From Euclidia mi (Eukaryota > Arthropoda > Insecta > Lepidoptera > Erebidae), in contig OX123205.2 in the NCBI GenBank assembly GCA_944739405.2, positions 36,910,475-36,974,474 on the forward strand: a stretch of 64,000 nucleotides of DNA, read 5' to 3'. Numbering within the stretch: position 1 is the first letter of the stretch; every line of letters starts with the position of its first letter. The notes beneath the pieces are model-generated. The model made no database searches. It saw nothing but the letters and a program-made list of their open reading frames with translations, and had not been told where the DNA came from. The position numbers and the translations under genes were made by a program. This document shows, one piece after another, positions 21,945 to 37,100 of this stretch.

Positions 21945-24900
21945 AGGAACACTTCGGTGTGATTGGTATCAATATACCTACTTGGTAATTGGTAGGGAGA
22001 GCTTGGGTATAATATTGGTGTGAGATGGGTTCTATCTTAAATCTTGGATGTCATATTTTGTACAAACTAGGGACTAACTTGGGGAATAAGTCATTAACCT
22101 TGCGATGTCCAGCAGTCAGTAAGGTTTGCAAGTTCTTGGGAGAGGTCAACAGGGCAGTTTCGTCCCAAGCCCAGATTCAGGTCGGAGCAGGTCAATTTGC
22201 CGGCGCTCCTGAAAATATGCCACCTAAAGGAACACAGATTTTCCGGGACCAACAAATTTAGATTTTTGCCACTGGTAGATTTTTAAAATGAATCTTAAGC
22301 CACTTATTTACCATCATTGGCTAAGGTTTAAGCCCCCTCAAAACAACTTAAGGAATCCCCATCCCCCCCTAACCAAAAACGAGAAGGTAAATTACCCACT
22401 GAAAATTTCATGCTGGACCTTAATTTGCAGTCGAACTCGAGGCTTTAGTATCAGCTGTAGATATCGATATCATAATCCAGACTCATGTCACAGACCATTA
22501 CATAGTGATTAATATTAGACGGCTCATTAAACTTCTAAGATAACGAACAAGACGGCGCGTATGCTATGCATATTTTATGACATTTTTAATCAATGGCGAC
22601 CAATAACCATTAATCCATTAATGTTTTATGGCGTTGTAAATTATCGCCGTATCAACTTAAGTGTTCTTTATCACTACAATTATATCAAACTAGGCACAAC
22701 GAAGATATGTAATTATGTATAGTGCCATCTAACGGATACGAGTGGAACTACGTAGGTGACGGAATAGAAATTACGCACACGAAGTTTGCACAGCAAGTTT
22801 ATTTACAAGTTCACATATGACTCGAGGACTTCAGTTATGGTCCAGCAGACATGAGCCCACTGTCTAGTCGGAGGATCTTCTCGAAATAAAAATATCATGA
22901 AAAGTTCTGATGGCGTAACCGTATTCGAAGACCACAAGCGTGTTAGCATGTTTAGAACATTGTCGTGCCTGAGGAGGGTTATAGGTTGTAAGGAGAGTTA
23001 TACCTACACCCTCATCTCTTCATACAATGTCACACTTCATCGACCGACCACCACCCTCAAGGTATACGTAGAACGTAATTAGTGGATTACCCCAAACTGG
23101 ATACCACACTAACTGCAAAAAACATACCATAGGGTTTTTGGCGGTATATTCTGGAAAAAACATACTATCTTGGTCCAATTTTCCCATTATAGACACGATA
23201 GGTAAATATCCGATTTTACCCACCTCATGTTACTGCAAGCCTTGTGTCTAACTTCTTGTGGATATAACACATTGTGTTGCAAACTCTACTATGTGCGCAG
23301 TTTACAAAGACAACACATTTCGTGACACGTAAGCCATTCTTATAAAGAACTAGTACCTACAGAGGGCCCTATAGAAGGCCTGCTAATTCAAAGCGGCGTC
23401 AATTAATCACTTAGTTGAAACGCACGTCTGGACATCGTGTCTGGACATAAGCTTAGCTTAAGCTGGCTTAACACGGTGCGCAGTTTTGCGGACGTACGCC
23501 TTACGCCGCACCTTTGGAGTTACACCGCGATCGGCCAGCTTCAATTTATGCTATCACAGCCTGCTTTTCAAGACGCCAGCATTTTTTCAGGTTATCAGTA
23601 GTAGTCTGAAAACCAATCTTCATATTCTAGTTTGACCAAATACTATGTATGTAGATACATCTTTTTCCTCATTTGCGGTCTATATTATAATACATTTTCT
23701 GTCTAAAATATTGTTACGCAATCATATGTAGAAAAAGACGAAGAAATTACGACCTGAACATTTTACTCTGGTGTCATTTTTCATGCATCTACTTGGGCAA
23801 AAAGAACTTTGTTTAAAATTCTCTTAGCTTTAACCTACTTTGTGTTCCCTAATATACAAAATATAAGTAGGTAATTAAGATTAATGGAGCGGTGTGGCCA
23901 TTACATCGCAGTTTAGTAATAATAATTAGGTGAATTTAATTTCATTAAGGAAGAAATATAGGAAGTAGGTATAATAATGAGCAGAGGTCGGCTTTATGTG
24001 GTGTTTTTTTAAAACTCGTAACGAAAGATCGATATTGAAATGGGCATTCCTGTAAATAATTTAATAAACTATTCTAAGGTATTGTATTGGTATCGTATTT
24101 TACAAATGTAGAGCATAGAATTGGTTAATGGTTACGAGAAATAGAAATGGTTGCATTTCGAGACAAATTGTAGAAATAAATGTTCAAAAGTGTTATGAAG
24201 TAAAAAGTGTGGATGCAAACTTTATAGAATGCGCATTAGTTGTGTAACGTCAAAACATATATAGTTACAAAACGATTCATCCAACATTACAAATTTTACC
24301 AATTTTCGCGCGTGCATAATGATTTGTCATATAAAAAGAATATTACCTTTGGATATAGACAAACACAATTTAAAATAATAAAGATTTTAGCTTTGCAGAT
24401 CATTCCTAGTTTTATACAGTGTACTTACTATAATTCTAAAGAAAGTATCGAATAGTTTTAAACTTATTTGGAATAGTTTAATTATAAATATCCAAACTAG
24501 AGTTGTTCAAAATTTGTTATACTGTTCTTAAAACTGAATGAAAGACAATAATACAGATTAGTAAATTAATAAATAAACAACCTATATTCAAGTAGCAGTT
24601 TCCGGTTTTACGTTATTTTAGTTACACAGTGTACCTGTATAGAGTGCACAGTATTTTATTTTTTAACAAAATGTTGAGCACATTTTATATTCTCTATGTT
24701 CTCATTTTTGCTATAGATTAAATATAATATATTTATTTTTATAGCGTATTAAAATTAACGATACATAACGGTTTTATGGGTATTTCAATGCTATGAAACT
24801 ATTTTGTTTTATGTCTCACATTATGACATCGCCTCTGCGACGTTTCATACACTTTATGACAATCATAGTCACAAGAATACAGCAACATCGTCTTTCATAG

Positions 24901-25349
24901 GCTTTTTTTGTTTGTGCCTTCCTATTCGTATTATATCTATAGATAGAAAAGCTTATAGCTTAAGTGTTTTAATTTATTAATATTATATTTTAGGCTAATT
25001 ACAATAAAAAAACCGTCACATACGAAATATATAGGAACACGAAACTATCTATTATAACGTTTCTTTAGCACCAATAGTTATAGGCCAACAAAGCATTTTT
25101 CCTAAATTTTCTCAATCAAACACGTAACTAATTCTCACTAACACGTTTCTAACACAATAATTACTAACTCACTTTCAAAATTAACAAAACATATTCCATC
25201 ACCGTTTTTAAACCAATGATTCAACGAGTAGCATGAAACAGTTATCAAAACGTATAAATAAATAACTATCTATTTCACGTAGCGCACTCTATTTTCACAT
25301 AGGACTGCAGTAATGTTTGTGTATGTTATTTGATCGTATAGATATATAG
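21945..25349. other. Upstream region of the DUF229 gene, no exon identified
   Basis: The missing 5' exons could lie here or outside the window. A short ATG frame at 24671 (MLSTFYILYVLIFAID, then stop) looks signal-like but has no donor. The rest is AT-rich without clear features. Confidence 0.5.
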
Positions 25350-27905
25350 AGAGTCGGTTGCAAGAGGCATTGAAAGAGGACAAAGGAACAGGATGCGAGA
25401 TACCTCATCTGGATCCATTCGCGAAGGAGGTCACGCAGTTCGATCAGGAGCATCCGAAAGTGACGTGCACGGGACAGGATTGGGTTAAGTGTTATGTGAG
25501 TATTAATTTGTATCTCATTTAAGTCTATAATGAAAAGCTTTGAGATTTTTGAGCGATCTGAAAATTCGCAGAGGATCGCTGGTTTAACCCTTGGGCGGCA
25601 CCACAGACCTCGAAACTGTGCGTATTTGGTGGTAATATATGGCAAGATTTAATTAGCCGTGTAGTTGACGGTATAGAATACAAGTGTCACCACCCCCTAT
25701 CTTCCCGTGGGTGTCGTAAGAGGCGACTAAGGGATAACACGATGCAAATACCATCTTTGCGTAGAGACGGAAAACTCGACATCAAACCCTATACGACTGC
25801 CTCGTTGGTCTCGTTGTTCGCACAAACTTACGCTAATAAACTGTTCTTCTCACGTTTCAGCATTCAACATGCAAGGTAGTGCCTGCCATACTGAAAAGTA
25901 CCAAAGACATAAGCTGTACCTACTACGATATTATATACGAGAGCGATCAAAAGTACCACTTAGGTACCGGCACTATCGTACTCAACGACGATGTCTATAA
26001 CTTGGAGAAGAGTGACCACGTCAAGATTATTTGTACCGGTAACCATGGGCAAAGGTAGGTTCTAGAATTTTGTAATGATGTTTTCCAAAATGATTAGTTA
26101 TATCTACATCTTCTATACAGATTATAATATTTTATACAACTTCATTATATAATAATAATAATATTCTACCACATTCACACAACACCATCTAGTCCCAAAC
26201 TAAGCAGAAGCTAGTACCATAGATAAATATAATACTTTACAGTCTAGTACTATGGGTACTAGACAATGGATAAACATACTTATATAACATTTTTTGTTTG
26301 TAAATACATACATATTATACATAGAAACACCCAGACCAAGACAAACATCCATGTTCACGCACACAAATGTTTGACTTGAGCGGGAATCGAACCCGCGACC
26401 ATCGGCGTAGCAGTCGCTTACACTCCCGCTGCGCCAACCGGTCGTCGAAATGAAGTCCCTCGGCCGTGCTGTCAGTCTATTAAACGCGATATATTGAAAA
26501 AAAAAAAAACAACAAAATAGATCTTTTGTGTGATTTTCATCGATAGATAATGTAATTCCTGTCAAAGGTTTAGGTTTAGGTATAATATATGCTGCCGCAT
26601 TTTTCAGGTGGCAAAAAACGTATCAGAAGCCTTCATTTCCTAATTAGTAGAATAGTAATGCTGTATATGCTCTACTTTATTTCCAGCTTAATAAAATCGA
26701 AATGGATCGGTTTCGCGACCGCCTTCCGTAGCACAGTGGAGAGGAAGCCAAGCCCCCCAGGTAGGGAGGACTCCCTGAACGTGCTGATCTTTGGGTTCGA
26801 CTCCACGTCCAAGAACGGCTTCATAAGACGGATGCCCAAGAGCTATGCTTACCTCACTGAAGTTATGAAGGGGACTGTGCTTAATGGGTATGTATTTTGT
26901 TTTTTAAAAAACGTACAGATGGATCGCCTGATGGTATGCGATTACCACCGTCCTTGGACAAGCAACACCAGAAGAGTCACAACTGCGTTGCCGTATAGGT
27001 TGGCAAAGGGATAGGAGAAGGAATGGGATGAGAGAGAAAGAATAGGGGATGGGGCCACCGACACCCTCACACACCGAACGAAACGCAACAGAATAGGTAC
27101 TGTTAATTAACGTCGGTTTTTTGTGAGTACTTCCCAGGTCGAGCCGGCCCATTCATGCTGAAATCAATCAAGGCTTGTGTAACACAAAAATCCTTTGCAT
27201 TATTTTTCGTTCGTGTGTGAGACTGGTAGCCTGAGCCATCCTATCATGCTTTACCAGGAAGGGATAGGCAGTGGAGAATCTGTAAATTTTTCGGAGTAAG
27301 AACGCACAGCAGAAGTTTAGAAATGACTTACCACCGGCCAGTCCAGATGTTGTTCCGTATTGGTAAATAGAATGCTAAGTAAATGCAGAGTGGGGACACT
27401 GTTGTTATAGGTCGGTTCACGAAAGATGACCACTGCGCAGAAATCATTTTTTAGGTCCCCGTGGAGGTGCGGGGTAAGGCGCGGGTGGAATGCCAATGGT
27501 GTGGCTCTGTTCTTGATGCATTCCCTAAATGCGTCAAGAATGGACCCACGCCATTGGTGCACGAATGTACATATGCGCGACGGCCGCCATTTGTGGTCAA
27601 CTTTCGTGAACCGACCTATTCGCGGTTTCTCCTCCCCTGACACACTATTAGGGAAAACACCAGCCACCTTACACCATTGGTGAAAAGGATTTTTGAAGAC
27701 ATGGCTAAGATAGGTCACCTTGTTTTCTCTTTCACTTGCATACCGCACTAAAGAAAACAATATGGCATGCCACTAAATCAAAATTATACCCGCTTGCGAG
27801 TTGTAAAACTAAGTACAAGTTTCCGCCTTATGTTATACTGTATTTTTAGGGTTCCGTACCTCACAAGGTAAAAACAGGCACCCTTATAAGATCACTTTCT
27901 TGTCC

Positions 27906-27940
<35 letters not shown>

Positions 27941-30900
27941 CGTGTGTCACCACCGATTTTCTCAGGAACGGGTGGACCTAGCAAATTGAAATTTATACCA
28001 GATACTGAGGTCTACGGTTCCTATTAGTTGTATATAAATCAGGGTCCTGGGTCAATCTGATAAAAAAATATGGTCAAAATTAGATTTTGCGAAAACTTGT
28101 AAGTACCAAAATTAACCTTAATTTTCAATATTTTTTAATTTTCGGAATTTTTCCTTTACTTGTGCTGTAAGACCTTGGTTTTAACCAAAATTGACAATTC
28201 TTGGTCAACCGTAAGTACCCTATAGGTTTTGGGTCGAAAACCTTATGGTAGTTCCCGTTGAACTAGAATCACGAAATTTGGTCAAAAGCAGGGTCTTACA
28301 GCACAAATAAAGGAAAAATTACAAAACATAAAAAAGTGAAAAATTTAAGGGTGTCCCCATACATACATACTCCATTTAAGATAGTCCTCTAAGTTGTATG
28401 GGTGCTCATACAGATTTAGAGGACTAGCGTTATTAGCAGAAACCTCAAATAAGGTAAAATACGTACGGAACCCTCGGTGCGCGGGTCAGACTCGCACTTG
28501 CCCGATTTTTTTTTTAATTTAACCGTTTCTGCGCGATCCCGTGAGTATTTCGGGAAATCCCTTGTTAGTGCGCCCACACGATCCCAAAAAACACACATAT
28601 CAAATTTCAACTTCTTGCACCCTATAGTTTTGGCTGTGGCTTCTCTATCAGTAACGCAAGAATTGTATATTATACAGATTGTAATGTAATACTGTCCAAT
28701 ATTCCAGTTACAACATAGTAGGCGACGGCACGCCTGCCGCGTTATTCCCCATCATGACCGGCAAGACAGAGCTGGAGTTACCCGACGTCCGGAAGACTGC
28801 CAAGAACAACGGTACCTTGGACGTTATGCCGTTCATATTCTACAAGTTGAAGGAAGATGGGTAAGAACTGAACTGAATTAAATTAATCATCATCATCAGC
28901 CTTTAATAGTCCACTGCTAGACTAGGCCTCTCCTTTGAAAGGAGGAATTGGCCTACTATACCACGCTGGCCAAGCGGGTTGGTATAGGGTTTGTATCAAG
29001 TTTTCCTTCTCTTACAGTGCTGTTCTCTGCATGATATACTCCCTCTGTCGGCTCTTACGACACCCATGGGATGATATGGGGTGGTGACAATTCGTATTCT
29101 TAATCCGCCACCACACGGGCATTTAAATTAATAATCTTCTTATTATTTTCGAGTGACTAAGTCTCGTGTCGGAGTTGAGTGTACTGTATTCATTGCCACG
29201 TAGCTTGGATCTTTAGATCTCTGATATTAATGGCCAAAATTAGGCTAATACGGCATAATTTAAGGCAGCGATAGCCTAGTGGAGATACCAAGGGACTGCC
29301 ATGCAGAGGGTATCGGGTTCGAATCCACGGCGCACACCAATGGCTTTTTGAAGTTAAGTGTGTATTAAATCGTTAATTATCGCTTGCCCCGCGCCTCGGA
29401 GAGTCGTAACGGGGAGTCAGTACCCTCAAATAAACTGATACTCGTCTAAACCGCGGAATATCGCTATCCCTTTGGGTTGCGAAGGTTAGGCGGCAGTCGC
29501 TCTGTGGAAAAGTTGATATTCTGTCATATCTGGTTAGACCAGTAAGCGGACCTCGGGCTCCAAGGCGTGTCAGTCGTGGATGCAACCGGGATAACGCTAG
29601 GGCGATGATGATGATCTGTCTATAATACGCTGCGAGGTCGCCTTGGCGCCTAGTGCTGTGCGCGGCTGAGAACAGATGCACTGGTGAGTGGTGTCAGACA
29701 GAAGACAACAAGATATACGCGGTGTGGGGTGGGGTGCACTATTGTAAAGAACCGTACTTCCACAAGATATTACATTCTTCTTCTTTCTCTTAGCGTTATC
29801 CCAGTTTCAATCTGGGGTCCGCTTTCTAGTCTAACCGGATTTGACTGAATATTAGCTTTTCCACGGAGCGACTGCCTATCTGACCTCCGCAACCCGAAGG
29901 GATAGCGATATTCCATGGTTTAGACTAGTGTCAGTTTTGTTTAGAAGGTACTGACGCCCTGTAACGATTGTCAAAGATCTTCATGACAACCGGGACCGAC
30001 GGCTTAACGTGCTCTCCGAGGCACGGGACAAGCGATAATTAACAATTCAATACGCACATAACTCCGAAAAGTCATTGGTGCGCGCCGTGGATTCGAACCC
30101 GATACCCTCTGCATGGCAGTCTGTTGGTATATCCACTCGGCTATCGCCGCCTTTTTTCATCCACAAGATATTACATTATACTATCTTTATTGAAATCTAG
30201 CCCTTACATTATCAATTCTGCCGCGGACCGACTGCTACTTAACTACCCCCATTCTGAAAGGATCTTTCTTTTTTTTCCGTTTGGGTGTGGGGCCGAAACA
30301 CTACGCGCAAACCGCCGCTATGGCCTAACGTTTTGGCCTGAAATTAAAACCGAGACCGACAGCTTAACGTGCTCTCCAAAGCTCGGTACTGGATGTAAAT
30401 ACCTTCTGAGTCGACCGATTACGAACCGCAAGCAAAGTCTCTATGAGCAATTACATAATTCTTGAATAAAACTATGATTCAGTAAATTGTATGTAGGGAA
30501 GCACTAAAAGTCCTTTGTCATGGGGACACTTAATATGCTTTTAGAGGGCAAAGAGAGGGGGCTCAAGTTCAGCTAACGTTAAAAGTACTTCTGTACTTTC
30601 AGAAAATCGAACTTTGCCGGTCCCTTCACATAGTTTTACTGGTTTTGATTCCTTTAGCAAATAGATTACTTCCGATTCGTTCACACAATCGACCTTTTTC
30701 GATTGTTTCAGAAAATCGAACTTTTCGACTCATTTTTCAAATCAAACTTTTTCGATTCGTGCAGAAAATGTAACTTTTACGATTCCTTCGGCAAATCGAA
30801 GTTTTTCGATTCACCCGCAAAATCATTTTTGTTTTTCGAATATCATCATCATCATCATCATCAGCCCTATATATAAACTGTCCCACTGCTGGGCACGGGC

Positions 30901-31049
30901 CTCTTCTCACTATGAGAAGGGTAAGGTCATAGTCCACCACGCTGGCCTAGTGCGGGTTGGCAGACTTCACATGTCTTTCGAGAACATTATGGAGAACTCT
31001 CAGACATGCAGGTTTCCTCACGATGTTTTCCTTCACCGTTTGGCTTTTC

Positions 31050-31130
<81 letters not shown>

Positions 31131-34100
31131 TACTAGTATTTTTTTTATTTCTCTCTTCAGCTACCGCACCGCGTACTTCGAGGACATGCCCTGGATAGGC
31201 ACGTTCCAGTACCGCTTCAACGGCTTCAAGCACCAGCCGGCGGACCACTACCTGCGCTCGTTCTACCTAGAAGAGGCCAGCAAGGGTAAATGGTGGAAGC
31301 GGACGCAGAACAAGTACTGTGTGGGAGACACGCCGCAGTATAAGCTTATGATGAATATTACTGATCAGGTGGATAAAAAGTAGTTTTTTAAAGAGTTGTT
31401 GAAATTTTCTTTAAATCTCATGGAGCTTTTGTTGTGTTATTGCTTAAAAAAAAAAACGCTAATTGGCCGAAAAAGTAGTTCGTAATGCGTTGTGAATTGT
31501 GATAATTGTAAAACAGCCACATCGGGTAATTCGTGGTGTGGGTGATTTGTGTTGGGCTCTAATGTTACCCTCAAGTGCCGACACATTTAGACAATCACAA
31601 GAAGTGTCGAAACTTAAATATTTTTATAGAACTTAATACTCATAACTCAAGTATTCATAAAGCGAAACACGACCACAATGCATTGCCACACAAAAAAGCG
31701 GTGACGAATGCTATAACAATTTTTTTTATAGACTCACGCCAGTATCCCCGAAGGGTTAGGCAGAGGTGTAATATTACACCCACATTTCGCCATAAATTTT
31801 TAGGTCACACGTAATAGGGGGCGAGCCTATTGCCGTTACCGGGAACATCACCAGACTCCGTGCTGCTACTGAGAATTCGGAAAAAGCTCACTTTTGCCCG
31901 ACCCCGGAATCGAACCCAGAACCTCCGATCAGCAGTCGCATACGCTATCCACTGAACCACGGCGGCAGTCCAAGTTTCTTATTTTTTAATATTAGGTACC
32001 GCTTTTAACACTTGAAAGTTTGTTTGAAAATCCGCACATTTTTGAACAAACTAAAGCCATGCAAACGTCGGCCACAGATATTTTATATCAATTTATTTCT
32101 CAAATAAAAAAAGCTCATGAGATCATCATCATCATCATCATGCTCTTAGGGTTATCCCAGTTTCAATCTGGGGTCCGCTTACTAGTCTAATCGTATTTGG
32201 CTGAATATTAGCTTTTCCATAGAGTGACTGCGTGTCTGACCTCCGCAACCCGAAGGGATAGCGATATTCCATAGTTTTGACTAGTGTCAGTTTATTTAGA
32301 AGGTACTGACACCCTGTAACGATTGTCAAAGATTTTCATGACAACCGGGACCGACGGCTTAACGTGCTCTCCGAGCTCATGACATATTTAAATAAATTAT
32401 AACTAATTATTTCTCTAATTCCAGTTCCTCCGCCTAGACGGCAAGAAATTCATATTCACCTTCGTAGCAGACATTACTCACGATGACTTCAACATGATAT
32501 CCACCGCTGATGAGGACATGGTCCAGTTGTTAGAGACCCTTATGGAGAGGAAGGTACTGGAGAACACGCTTGTCATGGTGTTTGGAGACCATGGACCTAG
32601 GTAAGATATAACAGAACTTTACGCCTTTATCCGCGAAGGGGTAGGCAGAGGTGTATTACACATCCACATTTCGCCAGTTATGTTTTGGTCCCAATGTTAT
32701 AGGGGGCGAGCCTATTGCCATCTACCGGGCACATAATTAAGCGAGCGATAGTTAACATGTTTAATTCACCGTAACTTCGAAAAGTCAGAGGTGTGTGCCC
32801 GGGGTGCCTGGGGAGCGAACCCGAGACCATCGTCTCGGCAGTCCGTTACGTACGCCACTGCGCTATCGCCGCCTTGTAAGGGATATCTGTATAGTATATA
32901 GTACTAGCTGACATAACCCACAATGACTTCAATATGATACCTCTGAGGGGCCATACATAAATTACCCTAGGCCCTATCCCCTATTCCTTTACCCTCATGC
33001 CACTCCTCCCCCTATCCCTTTTCCCAACCCCAAGGGGCGGCAACGCACTTGTAACTCCTGTGGTGTTGCTTGTGTCCATGGGCGGCGGTAATTGCTTACC
33101 ATCAGGCGATCCATCTGCTCGTTTGCCCTCTATTACTATAATAATAATAATATTGTACCACATACACACATCACCATCTAGTCCCAAACTAAGCAGAGCT
33201 TGTACTATGGGTACTAGATAATGGATAAACATACATATATACTTCTTTATGTAAATACATACATACATACTATAAACAAAAAGTCACATGATTTTCAGGA
33301 TATTTTGACCCCTTCCAGTGAAGGGATCAAAATATCCTGATGTATGATTCAATTTCACACTTCATCGACCCCCTATCCCCCTCAATACATGTGATGTAAT
33401 TATGCATGGCCTCTGATGAGGACATGGTCCAGTTACAAACACTCATGGAGAGGAAAGTACTGGAGAACACGCTTGTCATGGTGTTTTTAGACCATTGGCC
33501 TAGGTTAGGGACATCGTGGTCCAGTGGATAGCGTATGCGACTGCTAATCGGAGGTCCCAGGTTCGATTCCCGGGTCGGGCAAAGTGTTACTGGATTTTTC
33601 CAAATTCTCAGTAGCAGCACGGAGTCTGGTGATGTGCCCGGTAACGGCAATAGGCTCGCCCCCTATTATGTAGGACCTAAAAACTCATGGTGAAATGTGG
33701 GTGTAATATTACCTACACCTATGCCTACCCCTTCGGGGATACAGGCGTGAGTCTATAAAAAATAATTGCGTTACTGACTGACTGACAGGCCACGCGCAGT
33801 CAAAATTATTGGGCGCAAGAACCGTTCCTTGGGGACCGGGACTGAATAAACTGATCCGGAATAAACGGTTAAATTAAAATAAGAGGTACTATTTTTTATA
33901 GAAAGAAGTTGAAGTTAAAGTGAAATTCTTCTTATTTTTTTTTCGGTTGCCTCAAGGACTTTAAGTTTGGATGTCGGGATCCGCTTTTTCGTCTAACCAA
34001 AGGAGAATAATCATGGTACATACAACTGTCGCTAATTATAAACGAAATCGTAATCGTATATTTTTTATACCTATACATATATGAGGGCTTTTAATTTTCA

Positions 34101-37100
34101 CATTAACTTTTAATTAGTCCGTAAACCTTCTGTAAATTAAATAAATAAATTAATCGGTCGAACGTTAAACATACACAGAAGACAAGTTCATGTAACTATA
34201 GCTTATTAAAATACACTGATACTTAGTTATGAAAGACTGCTTCCGTGGTCCAGTGGATAGCGTATGCGACTGCCGATCGGAGGTCCCGGGTTCATTTCCC
34301 GGGTCGGGCGAATGTGTTACTGAGTTTTTCCGAATTCTCTGTAGCAGCACCGAGTCTAGTGATGTGCCCGGTAACGGCAATAGGCTCGCCCCCTATTACG
34401 TGGGACCTAAAAATTCATGGCGAAATGTGGGTGTAATATTACATCTCTGCCTACCCCTTCGGGGATACAGGCGTGAGTCTATAAAAAATTGTTATGAAAA
34501 ACGCTATCGCAGCTGCCTTAATTAATAATAACGTAATAAAACGAACTGCATTTTTCTACAGGCAAACTATTATCGACATAATTCTTATTAAATAATGTAA
34601 ATCAATTAAAACAACAAAATTCATTTCATTTATTTTTCTAAAAGTCATCTTCCTGAGCGGATCGAAGCGATTATGTGTGCAAGGCTTAGTCATATGTGCC
34701 GGCCCTTATACAAATATTATTCATTACAATAACAAACCTACAATAGTAATATTAGTACAAGTGTTTCATAAAAGTCCTTTATACAAAGTGATCATGTATT
34801 TCGACGAGGTTTTCATAGTCCCTGTGGCGCAGAGGATAGCGCGTTGGACTTCTAATCCAAAGGTCGTGGGTTCGATCCCCACCAGGGATGGTTAACGAAT
34901 GGCAGCATTCCCTTTTGTGAGTTTTCTTTTTGGTATTTTCTCTTATTTGTTTATGGATTTTGCGTATATTTGTCCATATTTTTTGTACTTTATATTACAA
35001 ACAAATTTTTTTTTGTATCCAATGAAATGCGAAATTTTGAATACTTTTGTACTACAATGATTTCATATAGGTAATTATGGAGATATGATATCGTTATCAT
35101 AGTTTTAGTATTGCTTAAACTACTTAAATGATGTTGAAATGGATTTAAATAATTACAAACGAAAACCGAAAATATATCCACATTTACGTATTTTTATTGA
35201 AATTCATATTTTTTCCTTTCTCGTTTCTTTAAAGATGTACATTAAGTTCATGCTCGCCATATATTTAGTTTGACCTGGATCGGGTTGTATCGTAGATTCT
35301 AAAAGGCTAAATCTAATTCAATATAGTTTTTTATGTTTAAAAGAAAGTATTATCGAGAGTGTCCTGAAATATTTTTTTAGTTTATGTCAGATCGAAATGC
35401 CTAGAGAATAAATACCATTTAATTTCAATCCAGTTTTCGTACGGTATATCATAAACTTTTTTTGCGATTAAACTATTTTAGTATTTATGATATTGATTAT
35501 ATATTTTGAACAATTAGATTCCGCCCGCTATTTCTTCCGCTGAAGTGTTATCTATCGCATAAATAGGTAGATAGCCTAAGCGATGATTCTTATAAGGTTG
35601 TCTCATAAATGCTTAACTGAAAAGTTTTAACGGAAGTAATTCAGTAGTTTTTCCTGTGAGAGTAACAAACAATCCTCCATTAACCCTAGATCACTAACCT
35701 TATTTTTCGACACTTATTACTAACCTTCGTACTTTCGACTACGGTATTTAATAAAGGGGATAATGGGTTTTATTTGAATTAAACATGCATATTTTTTATT
35801 TTTATTATAAATTTATTATATTCTTCTTATTAATTAATAAATTTACATAAACCAAAACGGCATATTTATTAAAAAATCTGCCTTATAAATGAGATCATAG
35901 GTTTTATGGCAAATTAACAATGGTAGCATTTTAAAAGATTTTTAAAAATATTCTTTTAAAGTAAATGTGAAAAATAATTTTCAAATATTAGAAATAACGA
36001 ATGAAATAAAGTAATGAAACATAAATTTTGGTAAAAATCTATCAAGTTATACATTTGTGACCAACGTCAAGTTTGTGCTCCCCGCACTACGATTTATTGC
36101 TCTGGGTGCAACTACTTTTAGTCAGCCTTCGCTTTGCGGCTTATGTTTTCCTATTTTAGATAGGAGGTACATCAGTCGCATTATTTTCGCAAATAAAATA
36201 AATAAATAAAACAAAAAAATATGCATAGGGTTCCCACCAAGAACTTAGGGTCCCAAGCCAACTTCACCTGCAAGTGGTGCACCTGCCGATCAACGGACGA
36301 GGCTCTGGCAAACAAAATGTCCCAATAAGCGGCAATAGGCTCGCCACCTATTACGCGGGATCAAAACACTGGCGAAAAGTGGGCGTTTAATATGCCTCTG
36401 CCTACCCCTTCGGGGAAACAGGCGTGAGTCTATGTATGTATGTATGTATGTAAAAAAACGCTAAAGTTCACCAACTAAATAAGACAAAATGTTACGTTAA
36501 TACTAACCTTCGTCGATGCGACGAGCCATGGTTGCTGGAACGGCGCTCACGGTGCCCCCCCCACTCAAAACACTACCGTCAGTCGGGGGGGCAACGGGTC
36601 GACTGAGATTAGCTAAAGTGTGGAAGCAGTGCGATCGCGCGCGCAAAAGTTAGCACGATTTAAACAAACCCGCGTAGTCGAATCGACGAAGGTTAGTAAA
36701 TCTAGGGTCAATCCAGGCGCGGATCCAAGAGGTGCATTTCCCGCTCCTCATGACATGACTACATATTTTTTTAAATCCTCGTAGCAACTTTACCACCCAT
36801 TTAGTGGAGGGTTAGCTAAATGGGTGGTAAAGTTGCTACGAGATCCGCTCCGACTTTAGATCCGCGCCTGTATTCATCCATCTCACACACTATTTCTTAG
36901 AGTGGTTTATGATGATGATTTTTATTATTTCCAGATACGCAAAAGTCCGCGACACCCTCCAAGGCAAGCTAGAAGAACGCCTCCCACTAATGTGTGTCAT
37001 GTTACCCGAGGAACTCAAACGTCGCCGACCTGACGCTCAGCGCGCTTTAGAGGCTAACGTGGACGCGTTGACTACCCCGCATGACATACACGCCACTGTG

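Noticed and set aside
22025..22512. Two short frames at 22.0-22.5 kb
   Set aside because: No domain, no splice context and no repeat homology that I can see.
24671..24721. Signal-peptide-like short frame as first DUF229 exon
   Set aside because: It hits a stop after 16 codons and lacks a donor site; I cannot link it to the exon at 25350.
26340..26450. tRNA-like sequence on the minus strand
   Set aside because: It is followed by a long non-tRNA body and (TAT)n, and the acceptor stem does not close, so it is a SINE head.
26900..27160. Frames overlapping repeat family E
   Set aside because: The same sequence recurs at several places with different frames, so it is a repeat and not coding.
31006..31383. 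Frames rich in Ile-Tyr repeats near 31.1 kb on both strands
   Set aside because: They arise from the (TA)n microsatellite. Only the part from 31161 on the plus strand is a true DUF229 exon.
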